Virus record (IMG/VR): IMGVR_UViG_3300011245_000003
Span: 1-36,891 of that record
Origin: a virus
Strand: one strand, 5' to 3'
DNA length: 36,891 bases
Positions 7,473 through 15,804 of this stretch are shown here, in pieces. Numbering within the stretch: the first letter of the stretch is position 1; each line of letters starts with the position of its first letter. The position numbers and the translations under genes are program-made. A model generated the notes under the pieces. The model was given only the letters and a program-made list of their open reading frames with translations. It had not been told where the DNA came from and made no database searches.

Positions 7473-8229
7473 TACGCAGTGTAAACCCGGTCATTCGTTT
7501 GAGCATTTAGAGTGGGTAGGTAAATACGCAGCAGAAAAGAAACCAGAAGTTATTGTCCATCTCGGAGATCATTGGGATATGCCAAGCCTTAGTGTTTATG
7601 ATGTCGGAAAGAAAGCGTTCGAGGGTAGGACGTATCAATCCGATATCACTGCAGGTAATCTGGCAATGAACAGATTGATGAAGCCTATCGTCAAGGAGAT
7701 CAATAGACTAAGACGTAACAGAAAGAAAACATGGAACCCTAAGTTAATTTTCTTGATCGGTAATCATGAACAAAGAATTGAAAGAGCCATCGAGTCTGAT
7801 AGAAAACTAGAAGGCTTAATAGGGTATGATGACTTTAACTTGAAGCAGTACGGCTGGGAAGTGCAAGACTTTCTGGATGTAAAAATCATAAATAATATTG
7901 CATACAGCCACTACTTTACTTCAGGCGTTATGGGTAGACCAGTTAGTAATCCTAGTTTACTTTTGCAGAAGAAGCATATGAGTTGTATTATGGGACACGT
8001 TCAGGACCGCGCTATATCTTTTAGTAAACGTGCTGACGGTTCTAGCATTACAGGTATCTTTGCAGGTATCTGTTACCAACATGATGAAGACTATTTAAAC
8101 CCGCAAACTAATGGTAGCTGGTCGGGAGTTTGGATGCTTAACGAAGTTAACAACGGTAGCTTTGACGAGATGCCAATCAGTTTAAATTATTTGAGGAAAA
8201 AATATGGAAGTAAAGAAAATACTAAATGA
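7450..8229 (+). CDS. Calcineurin-like metallophosphoesterase
   Basis: A 259-residue protein with the binuclear-metal motifs in order: VIPDTQ (D8), VHLGDHWD (about 36-43), FLIGNHEQR (about 101-109) and GHVQ near residue 178. The fold is a phosphoesterase; the substrate could be DNA ends, a nucleotide or a phosphoprotein and cannot be read from the sequence. AAAGGAG lies upstream; both ends overlap neighbours. It stands between a nuclease and nucleotide-metabolism genes, which favours a nucleic-acid or nucleotide role. Confidence 0.88.
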   Translation: MRHLVIPDTQCKPGHSFEHLEWVGKYAAEKKPEVIVHLGDHWDMPSLSVYDVGKKAFEGRTYQSDITAGNLAMNRLMKPIVKEINRLRRNRKKTWNPKLIFLIGNHEQRIERAIESDRKLEGLIGYDDFNLKQYGWEVQDFLDVKIINNIAYSHYFTSGVMGRPVSNPSLLLQKKHMSCIMGHVQDRAISFSKRADGSSITGIFAGICYQHDEDYLNPQTNGSWSGVWMLNEVNNGSFDEMPISLNYLRKKYGSKENTK

Positions 8230-8491
8230 AAGAGAGAAGACTTACGGTCAGTACCACATGGTTAGTAAGATCAGTCAGGATGTAAAGAAAGTAATTAGGA
8301 ATTCACCTAACTACCCTCTTATGCCTGACTACATGAAAGAATCGTTAGACTTGATTGCTAATAAGTTAGCTAGAATACTTAATGGTGATCCGTTATATGA
8401 TGACTCATGGAGAGATATCTCTGGGTACTGTACTCTGGTACTGATGGAGATAGAGGATATGGAGAACCGAGTTGAACTTGACGCTTGCTGA
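8204..8491 (+). CDS. DUF6378-like phage protein (95 aa)
   Basis: The pattern ILNEREKTYGQY...SLDLIANKLARILNGDPLYDDSWRDISGYCTLVL matches a widespread small phage/prophage domain that I recall as DUF6378, with the invariant YG near the start and the K/R-G-DP-x-DSW-x-D-x-GY core. The all-helical acidic pattern recalls MazG-like nucleotide pyrophosphohydrolases, and the position immediately before ribonucleotide reductase suggests nucleotide pool work, but this is inference. AGGAA lies before the ATG. Confidence 0.75.
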   Translation: MEVKKILNEREKTYGQYHMVSKISQDVKKVIRNSPNYPLMPDYMKESLDLIANKLARILNGDPLYDDSWRDISGYCTLVLMEIEDMENRVELDAC

Positions 8492-8624
8492 ACTGAAAGA
8501 AAAACTCATGCAGTTTGATGAGTTGGATCTAATAGAATTATTAGACCTGACATCAGAAGATATACTTGATCGTTTTGAGGACATCGTTGAAGATAAATAT
8601 GAATTATTAAAAAAGGAAATATAG
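8472..8624 (+). CDS. Small acidic conserved phage protein, TTG start (50 aa)
   Basis: Starts at TTG 8472, seven bases after GGAG at 8461-8464, and overlaps the end of the preceding gene by 20 bases. An alternative TTG at 8478 is too far from the ribosome binding site. The sequence LAELKEKL...ELDLIELLDLTSEDIL and RFEDIVEDKYELL is a conserved leucine/acid-rich helical motif found in T7-like marine phages. The stop is immediately followed by the reductase ATG. Function unknown; probably a small partner protein. Confidence 0.75.
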   Translation: MNLTLAELKEKLMQFDELDLIELLDLTSEDILDRFEDIVEDKYELLKKEI

Positions 8625-10514
8625 ATGGATTTTTACCAGCAATACATAGCAAAGTCTCGCTACTGTAGATTTGTAGAAGCAACTGGACGTAGAGAAGATT
8701 GGTTTGACACAGTAGATAGATACATGGACTACATGAAGAATCACTTGGAGTCTAAGCATGGTCACGCAATGCCTGTTGAGACGGACTCAGAGCTTCGTGA
8801 AGCGATTAAAAACTTAGAGATAGTGCCGTCCATGCGGTCAATCATGTCTGCTGGAAAAGCCCTTGAGAGGGACAACACGGCAGGTTATAACTGTAGCTAT
8901 TTGCCGGTTGATGATCCTAAATGTTTCGATGAGGCGATGTATATTCTGCTCTGCGGTACTGGTGTAGGCTTTAGCGTCGAGCATAAGTACGTTGACAAGC
9001 TGCCTGAGATACCAGAGAAGATGTTCAAGTCTGACTCTATCGTTGTTGTATCGGATAGTAAGGAAGGCTGGGCTAAAGCACTACGTCAAGTCATAGCTTT
9101 GTTGTACTCCGGTGAGATACCGAAATGGGATTTACGAAAGGTTAGACCTGCTGGTGCTAGGCTAAAGACCTTCGGCGGTAGAGCTAGTGGACCTGCACCA
9201 CTCAATGAACTCTTTGAGTTTGTTATCCGTAAGTTCCAGGGTGCAGCAGGACGTAAGCTGAACACACTAGAATGTCACGACATTATGTGCAAGGTAGCTG
9301 AGGTAGTGGTAGTAGGTGGTGTGCGTAGGTCAGCTATGATCTCACTGTCTGACTTAGAGGATGACAAAATGCGTCACGCTAAGACAGGTCAATGGTGGGA
9401 AGCTAATCCTCAACGTGCGTTAGCTAACAACTCTGCTGTGTATATTACTAAGCCAGACGTAGGTCAGTATCTAAACGAATGGACTAGCTTATATCATAGT
9501 CATAGTGGTGAGCGTGGTATCTTCAACAGAGAAGCAGCTATCAATCAAGCTAAGAAGAATGGTAGACGGGATACTGAACAAGAGTTTGGTACTAACCCAT
9601 GCTCAGAGATTATTCTTAGACCATACCAGTTCTGTAACCTATCTGAAGTAGTAGTCAGAGAAGGTGACAGCATCTATGATCTTGAACGTAAGGTTAAACT
9701 AGCTACGATACTTGGAACGTATCAGTCAACACTGACACACTTCCCTTATCTTAGAAAGGTGTGGCAGAAGAACACTGAAGCAGAGAGACTATTAGGTGTG
9801 TCGCTTACTGGTATTCTTGATAATAAACTATTAGGAGATCCTGTTGAACAAACTAAAACACTTCTTGAAAGACTTAAAGATGTTTCAGTCGATGCAAATA
9901 TACAGCTATCCACTGCTCTTGATATCCCTGCTTCTACTGCCATCACTTGTGTTAAGCCTTCTGGCACTGTTAGTCAGCTTGTTGATTCTGCCAGTGGTAT
10001 TCATCCGAGACATTCTAAGTATTATATCCGTAGGGTACGAGGCGATAAGAAAGATCCTCTATCCACGTTCATGACTGAGCAGGGTATACCATCTGAGGAT
10101 TGTGTAATGCGACCTGAGTCTACTACTGTCTTTAGCTTCCCTAAGAAAGCACCACACAATGCACTACTGCGTGAGGACTTGACAGCAGTACAACACCTAG
10201 ACTTATGGATGATGTATCAGCAGCACTGGTGTGAACACAAACCATCTGTAACTATCTCAGTCACTGAGGACGAATGGGTTGAGGTAGGGGCTTGGGTGTG
10301 GAAGAACTTCGATGATATTAGCGGAGTATCTTTCTTACCATACGACGGTGGAACCTATAAACAAGCTCCATACGAAGAGTGCAGTGAGGAAGAGTATCTC
10401 GAACTGTTGCATAAGATGCCTGACACTATCGATTGGGATAGTCTTGTGGAGGAAGATGACAACGTGGAGGGAGCACAACAACTGGCTTGTACAGCAGGAG
10501 TGTGTGAGATCTAA
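8625..10514 (+). CDS. nrdJ: Adenosylcobalamin-dependent (class II) ribonucleotide reductase, monomeric
   Basis: A 629-residue enzyme that reduces ribonucleotides to deoxyribonucleotides with vitamin B12 and supplies phage DNA synthesis. Visible catalytic parts: AGYNCSY (C90) and FCNLS (C337) for the redox pair; TNPCSEI with N324, C326 and E328 for the radical and acid-base residues; CVKPSGTVSQ; and the C-terminal shuttle CTAGVCEI with cysteines five apart. The spacing C326 to C337 equals C408 to C419 in the Lactobacillus enzyme. Unlike class Ia it needs no NrdB, and none is present. It needs host cobalamin, consistent with marine bacteria that make or import B12. AAGGAAAT precedes the ATG. 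Its stop overlaps the stop of the converging gene. Confidence 0.95.
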   Translation: MDFYQQYIAKSRYCRFVEATGRREDWFDTVDRYMDYMKNHLESKHGHAMPVETDSELREAIKNLEIVPSMRSIMSAGKALERDNTAGYNCSYLPVDDPKCFDEAMYILLCGTGVGFSVEHKYVDKLPEIPEKMFKSDSIVVVSDSKEGWAKALRQVIALLYSGEIPKWDLRKVRPAGARLKTFGGRASGPAPLNELFEFVIRKFQGAAGRKLNTLECHDIMCKVAEVVVVGGVRRSAMISLSDLEDDKMRHAKTGQWWEANPQRALANNSAVYITKPDVGQYLNEWTSLYHSHSGERGIFNREAAINQAKKNGRRDTEQEFGTNPCSEIILRPYQFCNLSEVVVREGDSIYDLERKVKLATILGTYQSTLTHFPYLRKVWQKNTEAERLLGVSLTGILDNKLLGDPVEQTKTLLERLKDVSVDANIQLSTALDIPASTAITCVKPSGTVSQLVDSASGIHPRHSKYYIRRVRGDKKDPLSTFMTEQGIPSEDCVMRPESTTVFSFPKKAPHNALLREDLTAVQHLDLWMMYQQHWCEHKPSVTISVTEDEWVEVGAWVWKNFDDISGVSFLPYDGGTYKQAPYEECSEEEYLELLHKMPDTIDWDSLVEEDDNVEGAQQLACTAGVCEI

Positions 10515-10669
10515 TCTTTCTTACTGTTAATCAGATCAAACAGGGCGCGTACTTTCTCTTCTAACACTGAGATGCGCGCCCCAATCTCTGCTTTCCAGGT
10601 TATTGCTAGAAACAGTACTACTAATAAACCTGAGATAATCTCCCAGAAATTGATGACAAAGTTTTCCAT
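10511..10669 (-). CDS. Small membrane protein with cytoplasmic helix (52 aa)
   Basis: The N-terminus begins MENFVINFWEIISGLLVV and continues hydrophobic to about residue 24, giving one membrane helix, followed by an amphipathic charged helix (ISVLEEKVRALFDLI) and a basic end. The stop codon overlaps that of the reductase. It is the last gene of the leftward operon, after the lysozyme-like gene, so a holin or anchor role is possible but not shown. Confidence 0.6.
   Translation of the reverse strand: MENFVINFWEIISGLLVVLFLAITWKAEIGARISVLEEKVRALFDLINSKKD
10543..10581. repeat. GC-rich inverted repeat at the convergent gene junction
   Basis: GGGCGCG (10543-10549) and CGCGCCC (10575-10581) form a perfect seven-base stem around a 25-base loop, far richer in GC than the surroundings. 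It lies inside the 52-residue gene, about 30 bases past the reductase stop. It has no T-tract, so it is not a classical terminator, but it could attenuate convergent transcription. Confidence 0.4.
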
Positions 10670-11224
10670 TTAATTTAGTACAGTTGCAGTGCTAGTATTA
10701 ACAGGTCGATTCTCTTGTCTTCTTAACCTGTTAATTTCAGCTTGTCTATTAAATTCTATTCTGTCTTCTGGGGACACACCTTTTATTTTATGACGTTCAG
10801 CCCACCAATCTCCGACAGTCATTGGGTTTTCTTCAGCAACAAGTTTAGATAAATTTCCTGGACCCATACGAGCGTCACCTAAAAACAACATTTTCTGCTG
10901 TTCAAGAGGAAGCGTACTAGCATCGAAGTTATCCGGTAGATTTTTTAACCATTCAGGTCGTTCTCGCTTTAACATTTTGTAATAGTTATTTAGTCTAGTC
11001 TTAGCTGATTTATTTCTACCTGACCCTCCGTCCATTAATTCAAATTGAAAAGCTCCTCTACCTGGTCCACCGCCTACCTGTACAGCATCAGGTTTAACTT
11101 CTTTACGATTAAAATCACTTTCCCATATTGCAATGTTTTCCATTAAGTCTTCAAGAACAGGTATAGGGACTTGTTTATCTTGACTTATAGAGTTTAAAAG
11201 AAAATTGTATTCTGTATCAGCCAT
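10670..11224 (-). CDS. Lysozyme/transglycosylase-like protein
   Basis: A 184-residue protein starting at ATG 11224 (MADTEYNF), with GGAG five bases upstream. The region NIAIWESDFNRK ... GGGPGRGAFQFE resembles lysozyme-like folds in which a catalytic Glu (here in WESD) is followed by a Gly-rich G-x-FQ strand. It may be the endolysin or a virion-associated muralytic factor. Its gene follows the large internal virion proteins, whose T7 counterpart gp16 carries a transglycosylase domain. An in-frame ATG at 11293 would add a perfect-looking signal peptide (basic MNIRKK, hydrophobic core, VTMA before Asp), but lacks a ribosome binding site and lies inside the preceding gene. The function is a moderate-confidence guess. 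Confidence 0.5.
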   Translation of the reverse strand: MADTEYNFLLNSISQDKQVPIPVLEDLMENIAIWESDFNRKEVKPDAVQVGGGPGRGAFQFELMDGGSGRNKSAKTRLNNYYKMLKRERPEWLKNLPDNFDASTLPLEQQKMLFLGDARMGPGNLSKLVAEENPMTVGDWWAERHKIKGVSPEDRIEFNRQAEINRLRRQENRPVNTSTATVLN

Positions 11225-11234
11225 CGTTACTCCG

Positions 11235-13349
11235 TTAATCGACAAGGTAGTCAGGGTTAGTGTAAGGATTAATACCTTTTTTCTTATATTCATTATTTAT
11301 GAAGTCAGTAAACTCTTTACTACTTTTATCTTGAATCAGTTCACCAAGAACCATTTTTCTGATGTCACTGCGTATTGAACTTACTGCGTCTTTAATTGCT
11401 TTAGCTTGAAGACTATCAGGTAACAACATAAAACCTTCAGATGAAGCCATATAATTTAACGCTTGATTAGTGTTTTCACCCATTAACTGAGACATTCTAG
11501 AGTATTGCTCGTTGTTTAAAGTAATACCAAACAAGTTACTTGAGGGTGGTGCTATCTTTAATTCTGGATTGTCAAATAGTTTCTGTAATTTATTTCTATT
11601 TACTTCTTCAAACTTGAAACCAGAAGTAATTTCTGCTGAACTTCCTAACGATACAGGCTCACCTGTAATGGGACTGACTCTATTTGGAAGATCACTACGC
11701 AAACCTGGTAGTCTAGCTTTCATGTTATTCATGATCCAAGTAAACGTGTTTTCATCTTTAGTCTGTTTACGAACTGGGTCTTCAAGTCTTGCAAGCATAT
11801 TAAGGATGTTAGGAGTAAGACCATTAGACGCACCGACAGCCATACCAGATAATTTATTTAAGCCTTCTTCCGAAGTAACTGCGTTCATAAACTCACCTAG
11901 TTGAACGGTAAAAGTTTTATCTAAGAACGAACTTTTAACTACTTCAGCAACAGACGCTATAGTTTGTACACTAGCTGCTTCATTACCTTCTAGTCGCTGC
12001 TGCTCTGCTTTTTCTTTTCCGTTAGCAAATATAGCAAACACAGTATGTAACGGTTCTATACCTGCGTAACTTACCCACCTGTCTCCAATCTTTACAGAAT
12101 TAGGCGGTATTCCCTGCTCTTGCATTCTAGCTCTTAGTGCTGGGTTAGAAGGATAGTCACCTGTTAGTTGATCGTCTTGTATCATTGAATATGTCCAGCC
12201 AGTAAAACCTAAACCTAACAACTGTTGACCCATAAAATCATTTTTTAATTGTTGTTTTGATTTAATCTCTCCAGTTGTTTCAGCTATTTGTTTTTCTAAT
12301 CTAGCTATGGTGATATCATTTTTAGCTGTGTTTAGTTTAGATATTAGCGATTGCTTTTTAACAACTAATCTTTTAATGTCTTTAGCAGCTTGTCTCATCC
12401 TAAGAACACCTAAACCTGGAACAAAACCAGCACCAAACTTAGCTACGTTTAAAGGTGTAATAATGAACGGAGTAATAAAAGCTAATTCAGGTAGTTTCTC
12501 CGAAGAAAATTTAAAGTAATTAGAAGCAGCTTTATCAATTAAACTGTCTCCTAGTTTACTTCTGAACGTACCATAAAGAGAAAACTCCTCGATTAACTTT
12601 GCAGCTTCTGGGTCAATCTTTGCTACAGCATCAAACAATCGTTCTTCTTGGATGTTTCTTTTACCACCTCGTGCTTTACTAGTTACAGCCGTTTCTAAAG
12701 TATCTATTAGCTCGTCTCTAGTCATTCCTAAACGTGTTAATACTTTTTCATCAGGAGCGTTTTTTAATCTGCTCATCATAACCTGATACTGCGCTCTTTC
12801 AAAGAACGTAGCAAACCCTTCGTCAATCCCTCTTTGTAAACTTTGAGGAAACGTAACGACAGTATTTAAACCTTTATCAAAAGTAGACAACTCTTTCGAT
12901 GGGTCTTGACCTGGAAACCTTAAATAAAAATCTACTTCCTTAGAAGTTCTACCATCAAAGACAATATTTCTATTTTGATACCCACCAATAAATCTAGGAA
13001 ACACTTCAGCAAATGCTTTGGTATAACCAACAAGAATATCTCCAGCTTCTTTAATACGTTTAGCGTCAGCAGTTGCAAGACCAGCAGCAAAACGAGTAAT
13101 AGGAGCTTCAATGACTCTAGCTAAGTTACCCATAAAGTTTTTAAAGGTTGTAGAAGGAGCAGACAAAAAGTTATTTCTAACTAATGTAGCAGCACTCTGT
13201 CTTAAGTCAGGTCTGTCAGCTAGATCTACTAAAGATTTAGTCATGTCAGCCACAACTTGAGCTTTGTCTACGTCAGGATTACCAAAAGTACCGCGAAGTC
13301 CGTCAGCTACTTCTTTTAGTAACATTCTACATCTAGGGTTTAACTTCAT
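11235..13349 (-). CDS. Large internal virion (ejection) protein, C-terminal member
   Basis: A 704-residue protein. ATG 13349 is chosen over a TTG at 13355 because it gives a TAATG overlap with a GGAG upstream. It is mostly helical. A hydrophobic, glycine-rich stretch around residues 290-325 (LAFITPFIITPLNVAKFGAGFVPG) and another after FMGQQLLGLGFTGW could enter membranes, and a KKQSLISKLNTAKNDI coiled-coil-like segment lies between them. Position and size match the T7 gp16-like DNA-ejection protein. Translationally coupled to the two preceding genes, which may form the remainder of a split gp16-like unit. Confidence 0.6.
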   Translation of the reverse strand: MKLNPRCRMLLKEVADGLRGTFGNPDVDKAQVVADMTKSLVDLADRPDLRQSAATLVRNNFLSAPSTTFKNFMGNLARVIEAPITRFAAGLATADAKRIKEAGDILVGYTKAFAEVFPRFIGGYQNRNIVFDGRTSKEVDFYLRFPGQDPSKELSTFDKGLNTVVTFPQSLQRGIDEGFATFFERAQYQVMMSRLKNAPDEKVLTRLGMTRDELIDTLETAVTSKARGGKRNIQEERLFDAVAKIDPEAAKLIEEFSLYGTFRSKLGDSLIDKAASNYFKFSSEKLPELAFITPFIITPLNVAKFGAGFVPGLGVLRMRQAAKDIKRLVVKKQSLISKLNTAKNDITIARLEKQIAETTGEIKSKQQLKNDFMGQQLLGLGFTGWTYSMIQDDQLTGDYPSNPALRARMQEQGIPPNSVKIGDRWVSYAGIEPLHTVFAIFANGKEKAEQQRLEGNEAASVQTIASVAEVVKSSFLDKTFTVQLGEFMNAVTSEEGLNKLSGMAVGASNGLTPNILNMLARLEDPVRKQTKDENTFTWIMNNMKARLPGLRSDLPNRVSPITGEPVSLGSSAEITSGFKFEEVNRNKLQKLFDNPELKIAPPSSNLFGITLNNEQYSRMSQLMGENTNQALNYMASSEGFMLLPDSLQAKAIKDAVSSIRSDIRKMVLGELIQDKSSKEFTDFINNEYKKKGINPYTNPDYLVD

Positions 13350-13981
13350 TAACAAGCTCCATTTTCAAACAGACGCATAATATCTCCGCCTTCTGCGATA
13401 ATTTTATTAATTCTTTTTTGATCTCGTAATGCTCTAGACAGTGCGTTCTTGTCTCCCATCAAAGCACTTCCTAAAGTTATCGTGGGTGTAAGTTTATTCC
13501 AAAGATAAGCTACAGTTGCATCATTACCGTTATCTAAAGCGTTATCTAACTGGTCAATAATACCTATGGTTTCGTCCATCCGTCCTGCAAAGTGTGTAGC
13601 AACAAGTTCTCTCTGCCCTTCAGATAACAAATCTCCTTTAGAATACTTAGCAGCTATAATCTGTGCTGCTCTTCGTCCGTTTTCTAATTGATCTGGAGAT
13701 AACTCTTCTGCTATTCTTTTAGCTTCTGCTTGTGCAGCTTTTTCGTTTTCTGTTATAGGTTGACCAATACGAGACACCTTACCGACTTGCTCTGGACTAA
13801 GCATCTTAGACATAAGATCAGCTACACGCTTATCAGGTATTTCTGACATACGACCTAACAGTTTAGCAGCGTCTTTTGAATCTAAAGCAGCCAACGCTTT
13901 AATTTGATCTGCTGTTAAATTAGGACTAATGTCTTCTGGAAGAAACCTAGCAAACTTATCAAGATAACAACGCTTAGTCAT
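13349..13981 (-). CDS. Internal virion protein, small middle member (210 aa)
   Basis: Starts at ATG 13981 in an ATGA overlap with the preceding gene (GTG 13990 is an alternative) and ends TAATG into the next. It is almost entirely helical, with alanine- and lysine-rich repeats (KAAQAEAKRIAEEL, KALAALDSKDAAKLLG). No catalytic motif is visible. The tight coupling on both sides suggests it is made in fixed ratio with its neighbours as part of the ejectosome or internal core. Confidence 0.55.
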   Translation of the reverse strand: MTKRCYLDKFARFLPEDISPNLTADQIKALAALDSKDAAKLLGRMSEIPDKRVADLMSKMLSPEQVGKVSRIGQPITENEKAAQAEAKRIAEELSPDQLENGRRAAQIIAAKYSKGDLLSEGQRELVATHFAGRMDETIGIIDQLDNALDNGNDATVAYLWNKLTPTITLGSALMGDKNALSRALRDQKRINKIIAEGGDIMRLFENGAC

Positions 13982-15804
13982 GACCAACACCCATCCATAT
14001 CACCTCGTTTAGTTGACGCAATGAAAGCATCTAAATTACCATTCCTATTAGCAGCAAAATCTCTAATATTAGTTGACGTAAACTTAGCACCTTTTTCTAG
14101 TTTTAAATTATCCATCAATCTTTGATAACCTTGAGCAGTAGATATAGCGTCTACTTCTTTTATTCCTGGAAATATCTGACTCATCTTAGCAACAAACTGT
14201 TTAAACCCTTCATCAATTCGTACTTTAGGTTTACCATCTAGTTCTCCTAAAGACTTACTGTAATTATAAACATATCTTGATTCATCATCCATGTGTTTAA
14301 ACACTGGGTTAACAATGTTATCTAAAGTTGCAGACATAGGTACTGACGTTTCAGGTGCTAATTTTCCTTCTGCTACTGTGTTTTTATTTACCTTACCTAA
14401 AACTTCAGAAGATATTTCGTCAATAATTTTTTTAGCCTGTTGTTCATTAACACCAAACGCACTCTTAATGTAATTTAAATATTCTTGTTTATTTACACTA
14501 TTCTTTTTAACCGCAACAGCAGCTTTATCAATATCAGAACTAAATATTAATTTTGAACCGTTATGAATAATAGGCTCATCAAACAATTTAAGTGATAACT
14601 TAGGAGCATCTTCTAAGTTTTTTGCATTGACAACTACTTGTTCTACTGACGATACAGTAGGTCTAGGAAGTCTAGTTGCATTAGGTTTCCAAGTAGTCGG
14701 GATTGTAAAAACAGAATCAGAGTTTACGTCTGCAGTTTTTAATTTCTCGCCTACTTCTTTAATTACTCTTCTACCTTCTGCTCTTGCTCCTGCTTCGTTT
14801 AACCCTGTATGCTGCATGACAAACTCTAAATACTTGTCATCAGCTTTAGATCGTTTACCTGTTTCTTTTCCAATAATATAAAGAGCTTTATCTAAATCAG
14901 ACTCAAACGTAGGGACTAAATTTTTGTATCTTGGTTTTGCGTTTTTTAAATAACTTGGTAGTGTTGGGGGAATAAAAGGAGCTTCTCCTTCTAGTCCTTT
15001 TAATGTTATATAACCTCCTTTAAGAGCTTGTTCTTGAGTTAATCTAGCTTGCGTACCGTCAGGTAAAACAAGATTTATTCTTTCTTGTGGTTTATATTCT
15101 TTTACATCTATAGAAAGAAGAGAAGACGTTTCTTTCCCAAACGTGTCTTCTGGAGTTACGCCAACACCTGAAGGACTCATAGGTCCAACTAAAGGTTTAG
15201 GAGGTCCGACTGCACTAGGAGTAGTTGCAGCAGAAGTTAAACTTTTTTGAGCTTGTTCTGTAAGGGCTTTTTCTACATCTTGAGAAGATTTACCTGCAAT
15301 TTTATTGACTAAGCCTGTAACACCTGCACCAAATAAACCTAAAGTACCCGCGCCTACAGCAGCGTTTCGTAATCGGCTATCTTCATACTCGTCGTAAGTA
15401 GGCTCAATAAAACCTAACGCACCTCCTAGCGCACTGTATCTAGCACCTGCGCTTAAAACAGTTTTAACTTTACCTACACCTATAGCATTAATAGGATCTA
15501 AAATACTACCACCAATATAAGATGTCCAAGAAGTTCCTGGATTAGTTTCAAACATTGCTCTGGATTGTCTTTCAGCATCTTGATCTGATTGAGGATCTAA
15601 ACCAAACATTCTAGCTACGCCTCTAATACTAGAACTTAATCCTCTTTCTACCTGTCTAAACACAACATCACTTGTATCGTAAGCTGTGTCAGTAATAATT
15701 CTTAAACCTTCTTCAGAAACTTTTGAATAATCACCAGTTCTAGACGCTTCTCTAACAGCTTCTTGATCGCTCTTAGATAGGTTTGATATATCTACGACTG
15801 CCAT
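13978..15804 (-). CDS. Large internal virion protein (608 aa)
   Basis: A 608-residue protein beginning in a TAATG overlap with the preceding gene (GGAG upstream). The N-terminal 130 residues are acidic and helical, then glycine/alanine-rich hydrophobic segments (YIGGSILDPINAIGVG, AAVGAGTLGLFGAGVTGLV) suggest membrane insertion. The middle is Pro/Ser/Thr-rich and the C-terminal half is charged and helical. It ends GDMDGCWS. No enzyme motif found. By order (after two other virion proteins, before the 210- and 704-residue genes) it belongs to the DNA-ejection machinery. Confidence 0.6.
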   Translation of the reverse strand: MAVVDISNLSKSDQEAVREASRTGDYSKVSEEGLRIITDTAYDTSDVVFRQVERGLSSSIRGVARMFGLDPQSDQDAERQSRAMFETNPGTSWTSYIGGSILDPINAIGVGKVKTVLSAGARYSALGGALGFIEPTYDEYEDSRLRNAAVGAGTLGLFGAGVTGLVNKIAGKSSQDVEKALTEQAQKSLTSAATTPSAVGPPKPLVGPMSPSGVGVTPEDTFGKETSSLLSIDVKEYKPQERINLVLPDGTQARLTQEQALKGGYITLKGLEGEAPFIPPTLPSYLKNAKPRYKNLVPTFESDLDKALYIIGKETGKRSKADDKYLEFVMQHTGLNEAGARAEGRRVIKEVGEKLKTADVNSDSVFTIPTTWKPNATRLPRPTVSSVEQVVVNAKNLEDAPKLSLKLFDEPIIHNGSKLIFSSDIDKAAVAVKKNSVNKQEYLNYIKSAFGVNEQQAKKIIDEISSEVLGKVNKNTVAEGKLAPETSVPMSATLDNIVNPVFKHMDDESRYVYNYSKSLGELDGKPKVRIDEGFKQFVAKMSQIFPGIKEVDAISTAQGYQRLMDNLKLEKGAKFTSTNIRDFAANRNGNLDAFIASTKRGDMDGCWS

